Part shown: positions 60,346 to 64,000 of the stretch, piece after piece
Layout: the number at the start of each line of letters is the position of its first letter
Position numbering within the stretch: the first letter of the stretch is position 1
Assembly: GCA_036782775.1 (NCBI GenBank)
Contig: DAIPYJ010000002.1
Coordinates: forward strand, 1 to 64,000
Origin: CF-13 sp036782775
Lineage (GTDB): Bacteria > Chloroflexota > Dormibacteria > CF-121
Reading direction: 5' to 3'
Length of the DNA: 64,000 nt
Notes under the pieces: generated by a model
What the model saw: only the letters and a program-made list of their open reading frames with translations
Database searches by the model: none
What the model was told of the DNA's origin: nothing
Made by a program: the position numbers and the translations under genes

Positions 60346-60939
60346 ATGAGTCGACGATCGGAGTACGCGCTGACCGACGGCGGGAGCTACCTGGTTCGGG
60401 ACGAGCGCCCGGACGATCACGATCAGGTCCGTCGTGTGCAGAATGCGGCTTTTGCTAACCACCAGGGACGGGTGGGTGATCTGGTCGATGCCCTGCGCGC
60501 GGGGCTGCGGCGCTCCGACGGGCTATCGCTGGTGGCGACCGTAAAAGACGAGGTGGTGGGGCACGTGATGTTCACCCGCTGCCTACTCGATGCTCCCCAA
60601 CGGCTCGTTGACGTTCAAGTACTCAGCCCGGTCGGAGTTCTCCCCGAGCGCCAGCGCCAGGGCATCGGCTCAATGCTTATTACGACAGGGCTACATCTTC
60701 TGAACGCACGCGGCGTGCCTCTGGTGTTCTTGGAAGGCTCAGCCAGCTATTACCGCCGTTTTGGTTTCGTCGCTGGTGCCGAACTGGGTTTCGTGAAGCC
60801 GTCCTTGCGCATCCCCGATGAGGCATTCCAGGTGAAGCGTCTCGAGGGCTACGAGTCATGGATGACCGGGACGCTCGTTTACCCGCAGACCTTCTGGGAT
60901 CTCGACCTGGTCGGCTTGCGACAGCCTCGGGCGCGCTGA
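60346..60939 (+). CDS. GNAT-family N-acetyltransferase
   Basis: The 197-residue protein has the GNAT fold. YLVRDERPDDHDQVRRVQNA starts the domain, VATVKDEVVGHVMFTRCLL forms the central strands, and VLPERQRQGIGSMLITTGLH holds the Q/RxxGxG/A acetyl-CoA loop. FLEGSASYYRRFGFVAG completes the fold. This resembles the YhbS-type group of acetyltransferases. The acceptor is not predictable. It is monocistronic and convergent with the small minus-strand gene below. Confidence 0.9.
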   Translation: MSRRSEYALTDGGSYLVRDERPDDHDQVRRVQNAAFANHQGRVGDLVDALRAGLRRSDGLSLVATVKDEVVGHVMFTRCLLDAPQRLVDVQVLSPVGVLPERQRQGIGSMLITTGLHLLNARGVPLVFLEGSASYYRRFGFVAGAELGFVKPSLRIPDEAFQVKRLEGYESWMTGTLVYPQTFWDLDLVGLRQPRAR

Positions 60940-60963
60940 TCCGCCACATATTTACGCATTGAG

Positions 60964-61224
60964 TTAAGTTTGCCCCCGAACCCCGCGACGACGGCTAGGA
61001 CGGCTGGGCGCGCCTTTTGGCGTGTCGCTTCCGTGTAGAAGCATACTGTGCGCCGCCGTGATCAGGGAAAAGGCGAGATGCTCGGCCGAATGGCTAAGCG
61101 CGGGACCGCTTTTGGCGTTGCCGCGCACAATTTCAGCGGCCTCCATCAAGATTTCAGGACTACCGTCGGCCATCGCCAGGACCTCGCCTCTGCTTTGGTC
61201 CAGGAATTGGCCAGCGAGTTCCAT
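60964..61224 (-). CDS. Hypothetical helical protein
   Basis: The frame ending at 60964 is open to 61473, but only the last 86 residues or so, from MELAGQFLDQSRGEVLAMAD, look protein-like: an amphipathic helical pattern (EILMEAAEIVRGNA, HSAEHLAFSLITAAHSML) and then a basic tail. The upstream part is Arg/Ser-rich and may be non-coding. No family recognised and no good ribosome site, so start and reality are uncertain. The competing plus-strand frame at 61048-61392 looks less credible. 61225-61423 contains nothing else I can support. Confidence 0.4.
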   Translation of the reverse strand: MELAGQFLDQSRGEVLAMADGSPEILMEAAEIVRGNAKSGPALSHSAEHLAFSLITAAHSMLLHGSDTPKGAPSRPSRRRGVRGQT

Positions 61225-61423
61225 GCTCCGATCGGCGATGTCGCGGGCCCCGGCCCCTCGAACATGAGAACCTCTCGAAGCTGCCCGACGGGCACCTTCA
61301 TCTATGGCGCGAGGTATAACGCGTGGACCCCTACCGCGGCGCTTGAGACCACGACCCTGATCTGGCAGTCGGCTCACCTCCAAAGCCAATAGTAGGCGCA
61401 AGCGTGGAAGCGTTCGATGGGAC

Positions 61424-61807
61424 TCACCCGACAAGCTGCTGGACGCGCTGGTGCGAGAGCCCGAGCAATTCACCAGTGTCTCGCCGGCTTAGACCCATCC
61501 CGGCCAGGGCTTGCATTGCTTCCTGGACAGCCTTTACTGCCCTAGCGCGTTCGTGATCGGCTCGTTGCCTAGCGGTCAATCCCCGGGCCAGCGCGCGGCG
61601 GGCCCGTTGTGGCAGGCGGATTTGCTCGACGAAATCAGCCTTGTTAGCGTCTTTTACGAATAGGCCAAGAGCCTCGCGGACTCGTCGGCGCGCCTGCTCC
61701 AGCGTGCGTCCCTGCGTGTGGCAGCCGCGCACTCCCCTCACCGAGGCCACCCACCAGCCTCGCTCATCTCTCTCGTAGCTCACCGTATAGGTTCTCGTCG
61801 TAACCAC
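61424..61807 (-). CDS. hicB: HicB-type antitoxin with C-terminal HTH
   Basis: The 127-residue protein has the HicB N-terminal fold (YTVSYERDERGWWVASVRGV, then RGCHTQGRTLEQARRRVREA) and a C-terminal helix-turn-helix (LSRRDTGELLGLSHQRVQQL). It would bind HicA and repress its own operon. The Lys/Arg-rich middle (TARQRADHERARAVKAVQEA) is a linker helix. It overlaps hicA by 28 nt and follows it, the common order in this family. Confidence 0.88.
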   Translation of the reverse strand: MVTTRTYTVSYERDERGWWVASVRGVRGCHTQGRTLEQARRRVREALGLFVKDANKADFVEQIRLPQRARRALARGLTARQRADHERARAVKAVQEAMQALAGMGLSRRDTGELLGLSHQRVQQLVG

Positions 61808-61998
61808 CCCTTGCCCAAGCAGGGCTCCAAATCGCGCTCTATCGCCCGCAGCAAACCCGGCCCGAGGTCCTCAGCCGCGTGGACCGGTACCGTCGTGTAA
61901 CAGATCCCGCATCGAACTCGGACATGCGAACCTCGCTGGCGTACGAGCCTGCAGCCAGGCACGGCGGTCAGGCGCCTGAGCAGCTGCCGGCCGGTCAA
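61780..61998 (-). CDS. hicA: HicA-type mRNA interferase toxin
   Basis: The 72-residue protein has the double-stranded RNA-binding-like HicA fold with the active histidine in RQRGSHVRVRC, followed by TTVPVHAAEDLGPGLLRAI. HicA cleaves mRNA when HicB is lost. Two cysteines (CGIC) are unusual additions. Start is TTG at 61998 after GTAGG; an overlapping ATG-TAG in front is not usable. The promoter at 62008-62049 leaves a leader of only a few nucleotides. Confidence 0.88.
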   Translation of the reverse strand: MTGRQLLRRLTAVPGCRLVRQRGSHVRVRCGICYTTVPVHAAEDLGPGLLRAIERDLEPCLGKGWLRREPIR

Positions 61999-62007
61999 CC
62001 TACATCA

Positions 62008-62049
62008 ATGATACCAAGCCTTCGCTCTAATTGTCTATCAGGCTAGACA
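62008..62049 (-). promoter_or_regulatory. hicAB promoter with operator
   Basis: On the minus strand -35 TAGACA (62037-62032) and -10 TATCAT (62013-62008) are 18 nt apart, each 5 of 6 matches to consensus. The -35 is one arm of the inverted repeat TGTCTA-TCAGGC-TAGACA (62032-62049), a likely HicB operator. The first transcribed base would be about 3-5 nt before the TTG start. Confidence 0.65.
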
Positions 62050-62068
62050 GTTTGGCGCCGCCGTCCTT

Positions 62069-62458
62069 TTAGACAAAGATGTCGCCGGGTTGTATGGAGA
62101 AGCTCTCGTAGTCTTTGGAATCGTCGAAGATGCGGATACGACTCCCCGATGTAAACACCAGGCTGAATGACTCCGGCGCGTTTACCTCAGTGGATTCGAT
62201 CGCTTCACCGAGCAGGACGTTCACGTTCCAAGTGCGTTTCGACCTGTTGTCATCCCCATCGTTCGCGAACCCAACCCGCGCTGGCCGACCTTGATCCAGG
62301 ACGGTGCCAGAGCTATCTAACAGTTGCCACAGCCCCTCCACTTCAATGTACTGACCGCCGGAGAAGCTGAACTCAAGGACGTTACGGCCCAGCCCTATTT
62401 GGTCCAGCGTGGAGCCATGAAAGCGGCTCAGGTTCAGATCCTTGGGCACCCCGTACAT
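62069..62458 (-). CDS. Small DUF6188-like protein
   Basis: The protein of about 129 residues starts MYGVPKDLNLSRFHGSTLDQ and continues with beta-rich segments (IGLGRNVLEFSFSGGQYIEV, NVNVLLGEAIESTEV) and ends SIQPGDIFV. It resembles small all-beta proteins annotated DUF6188, sometimes viewed as immunity-like; my recognition is weak. ATG at 62458 is chosen over the frame start at 62524. It is upstream of hicAB and downstream of tRNA-Gly on the same strand, within the accessory stretch. Confidence 0.55.
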   Translation of the reverse strand: MYGVPKDLNLSRFHGSTLDQIGLGRNVLEFSFSGGQYIEVEGLWQLLDSSGTVLDQGRPARVGFANDGDDNRSKRTWNVNVLLGEAIESTEVNAPESFSLVFTSGSRIRIFDDSKDYESFSIQPGDIFV

Positions 62459-62537
62459 TCGAGCGGAGCCGATGCTACCTTTTGAGGCCGGAGATCCGCC
62501 CGCCAAGGCCATGGAGGCAGGCAAGCGGAGCGTCAGG

Positions 62538-62613
62538 TGGAGCGGGTGACGAGACTCGAACTCGCGACTTCAACCTTGGGAAGGTTGCACTCTACCAGCT
62601 GAGTTACACCCGC
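62538..62613 (-). tRNA. tRNA-Gly (anticodon CCC)
   Basis: The 76-nt minus-strand gene begins GCGGGTG (62613-62607) and ends CACCCGC-T-CCA, with CCA encoded (62540-62538). The anticodon stem CAACC/GGTTG has loop TTCCCAA, giving anticodon CCC at 62580-62578. T-arm GCGAG-TTCGAGT-CTCGT (written in parts) is normal. The tRNA starts 10 nt before the stop codon of the upstream gene ends, so the two overlap. Confidence 0.95.
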
Positions 62614-63086
62614 TCGGCTAGGCGGATTTTACCTCCCCGCAGTTCGCGGCACATCGGCCAGAGGACCGTAATCAGCTCGGCGACCCGGCTCGCTGTCAGG
62701 GTTACCCGCTGGCCATCGAATTCTTCAACGGCATACGTCTCATAGAGTCGAACCCAGCCCTTGTCCCAGGGCTCGAGATCGAGGCGTTCGCCCAGCCTCG
62801 CCTTGATCATCAGCATCTGCCGCGAGAGGCCGGCAGCGATCCGGTCATTCAGCTCGGGCGGCCCTTCGAGATGGAGGCCGAGCTCGAGCCGCGCGGTTCG
62901 GGCATGCCACCAGGCCTCGAAGTGCAGTCGTGGATCGTCGTACCACCACTGCGCCTGGCTGGAGCGGACCCGCTGGTTCACAGCTCGCAAGCCGGGCGGC
63001 AGATTTGCCTTGACCTTCGTCGGCAGCGCCCGGAAGAACGGCGCCGTCCGGATGAATCGGTCAGCTCGACGTGGCGGAGCCGCCAT
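62604..63086 (-). CDS. Hypothetical protein overlapping tRNA-Gly
   Basis: The 160-residue product has a basic N-terminus and a domain with many aromatic residues (QAQWWYDDPRLHFEAWWHAR, LGLHLEGPPELN, PWDKGWVRLYETYAVEEFDG). No signal peptide or membrane helix. I do not recognise the family. It starts within the last 26 nt of the phosphohexomutase-like gene, suggesting translational coupling, and its TAA stop lies inside the tRNA-Gly gene, so the last ten bases are shared. Confidence 0.65.
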   Translation of the reverse strand: MAAPPRRADRFIRTAPFFRALPTKVKANLPPGLRAVNQRVRSSQAQWWYDDPRLHFEAWWHARTARLELGLHLEGPPELNDRIAAGLSRQMLMIKARLGERLDLEPWDKGWVRLYETYAVEEFDGQRVTLTASRVAELITVLWPMCRELRGGKIRLAERV

Positions 63087-64000
63087 TCGGATCTCGACCC
63101 ACTACCGTCTTGACCATCGCGGTGTACTGATCGGCGAGCTCACGAGCGCGCTGCGAGTCTTCCAGGCTGACGATGATGTGATAGCGCGGCAGGTCCGGGT
63201 CGGGCCGCACCAGCACCCAGCCGCCGTCGACGAAGACCTTGATCCCATCGGCGAGATCGACCGGCGCATCGCGGTGCATCTCGACCATGGTTCGCATCAC
63301 CCGTCCCTTCGCATCCCATGGCACCGTCTCCAGCCGGTGCTCGTAGGCCGCCCGCGGAATCTGCTGCCGCACCTGGGAGATGCTTCGCCCGTCTTTGGCG
63401 AGCAGCTCCAGCAGCTTGATGAGCGTGAAGATGGCATCGAAACCCACCAGGAAATCCGGAAAGGCGTAGCCGCCGTTCGCATCGGACGCCAGGCGGGCCT
63501 GATGCTGCTGCGCCGCGCGAAGCAGCGCCGCCGGCTCGGCCTTCCCCGGCACGAAATGGCACCCCGGCAGTTGCCGCACCAGCGCCGCAATCGTTTGCGG
63601 CACCGTCGCGGGCGCGACCAGCACTCCTCCCCGGGTTTTGAGCGTGAGCAGGCTTAGGACCCCGAGCGCCTCATGGTGGTCGAGCAGCTCACCCTGCTCA
63701 TCAATCAGGAAGACCCGCTCCGAGCCATAGTCGATATAGGCGCCTAAGTTGCAGCCCAGGGTGCGGGTAATCAGCGCCGACTGTCGCCGCGCTTCGTCGA
63801 ACGCCTCGTTGGTCTTGGACTGATAGGTCTCGTCGAAACCGGCGTTCAGCGGGATCGCCTCGATGTTCAGCTCCTTGAAGAGCCGAGGCAGGACCAGCGA
63901 CGCACTTCCATGATCGAAGTCGACCAGGACTTTCTGATGCGCCTGGCGGATCGCCTCGACGTCGACCTGCCGGACCAGGCCGTCGATGTAGGAATCGATC
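63061..64000 (-). CDS. Phosphohexomutase-like domain of a nucleotidyltransferase fusion (5' part missing)
   Basis: The visible 312 residues are the C-terminal phosphomannomutase/phosphoglucomutase-like part. VLVDFDHGSASLVLPRLFKE, LNAGFDETYQSKTNEAF and ASDANGGYAFPDFLVGFDA follow the phosphohexomutase fold. The metal loop DxDxDR is replaced (GAYIDYGSERVFLID), the sugar-binding GExSGH is NGGYAFPDF, and the phosphate-binding RPSGTE is RPDPDLPRY. This pattern fits the degenerate PGM domain fused to mannose-1-phosphate guanylyltransferase in actinobacteria and Chloroflexi rather than a working mutase. The nucleotidyltransferase half would lie beyond 64000. Confidence 0.75.
   Translation of the reverse strand, partial: IDSYIDGLVRQVDVEAIRQAHQKVLVDFDHGSASLVLPRLFKELNIEAIPLNAGFDETYQSKTNEAFDEARRQSALITRTLGCNLGAYIDYGSERVFLIDEQGELLDHHEALGVLSLLTLKTRGGVLVAPATVPQTIAALVRQLPGCHFVPGKAEPAALLRAAQQHQARLASDANGGYAFPDFLVGFDAIFTLIKLLELLAKDGRSISQVRQQIPRAAYEHRLETVPWDAKGRVMRTMVEMHRDAPVDLADGIKVFVDGGWVLVRPDPDLPRYHIIVSLEDSQRARELADQYTAMVKTVVGRDPNGGSATSS

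Noticed and set aside
61048..61392. Plus-strand gene of 114 codons
   Set aside because: Opposite a more protein-like minus-strand frame and lacks a ribosome site or any family signal.
57183..62537. Integrated prophage or conjugative element at tRNA-Gly
   Set aside because: No integrase, capsid, relaxase or att repeat seen; kept only as a weak accessory-region observation.

Overview
The window is a GC-rich bacterial scaffold with two runs of ten Ns (16443-16452 and 59891-59900), so it looks like a draft or metagenome-assembled genome. Gene content fits a soil-type, deep-branching Terrabacteria lineage (Dormibacterota/AD3 or Chloroflexota): a SUF Fe-S operon with SufU, Ku-type end joining, molybdenum hydroxylases of the CO dehydrogenase / 4-hydroxybenzoyl-CoA reductase type, ferredoxin-dependent 2-oxoacid oxidoreductase, and proline-rich WNGxW propeller proteins. 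The lineage call is inference; no rRNA gene is present.

Layout. 0-9 kb: response-regulator stub, an A-type Fe-S carrier, then a minus-strand operon for glycolate/lactate use (lldP, glcD, glcE, glcF, formyltransferase) divergent from an FMN-dependent 2-hydroxyacid oxidase. 9-17 kb: two exported or membrane proteins of unknown function, a 7Fe ferredoxin, the korAB pair that such a ferredoxin could serve, an alpha/beta hydrolase, and a CpaF ATPase broken by the first gap. 17-24 kb: tightly coupled operon sufR-sufS-sufU-sufC-sufB-sufD-Rieske-sufT behind a palindromic operator. 24-31 kb: vapBC overlapping a flavin reductase, a zinc-ribbon protein, surE, an orphan form II CoxL-like subunit, and a secreted sialidase-like propeller. 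31-39 kb: minus-strand block ku, ligase-like gene, hcrC-hcrA-hcrB, preceded by a DUF72 gene and folE. The ligase-like protein lacks the catalytic lysine of motif I and both lysines of motif V. The HcrB-like subunit has four cysteines spaced as in the extra [4Fe-4S] cluster of 4-hydroxybenzoyl-CoA reductase.

39-49 kb (plus strand): a divergent Nramp-like transporter behind a long palindrome, then response regulator, histidine kinase, HtrA protease, MacA-MacB efflux and a small exported protein, which reads as an envelope-stress module. 49-57 kb: complete phosphate regulon (phoR-pstS-pstC-pstA-pstB-phoU-phoB, minus), divergent from DUF47-pit, with a candidate Pho box ahead of pstS. 57-62.5 kb: accessory stretch of small genes (YdeI-like, DUF1801, frameshifted propeller gene, GNAT, hicAB) ending at tRNA-Gly(CCC). 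62.6-64 kb: a hypothetical gene overlapping the tRNA and a truncated phosphohexomutase-like gene running off the end.

A dispersed GC-rich palindromic repeat (CCCTCCCCC...GGGGGAGGG) occurs at least five times, sometimes invading gene ends. No CRISPR array, transposase, integrase, rRNA or replication origin was seen. No intergenic stretch exceeds about 300 bases.
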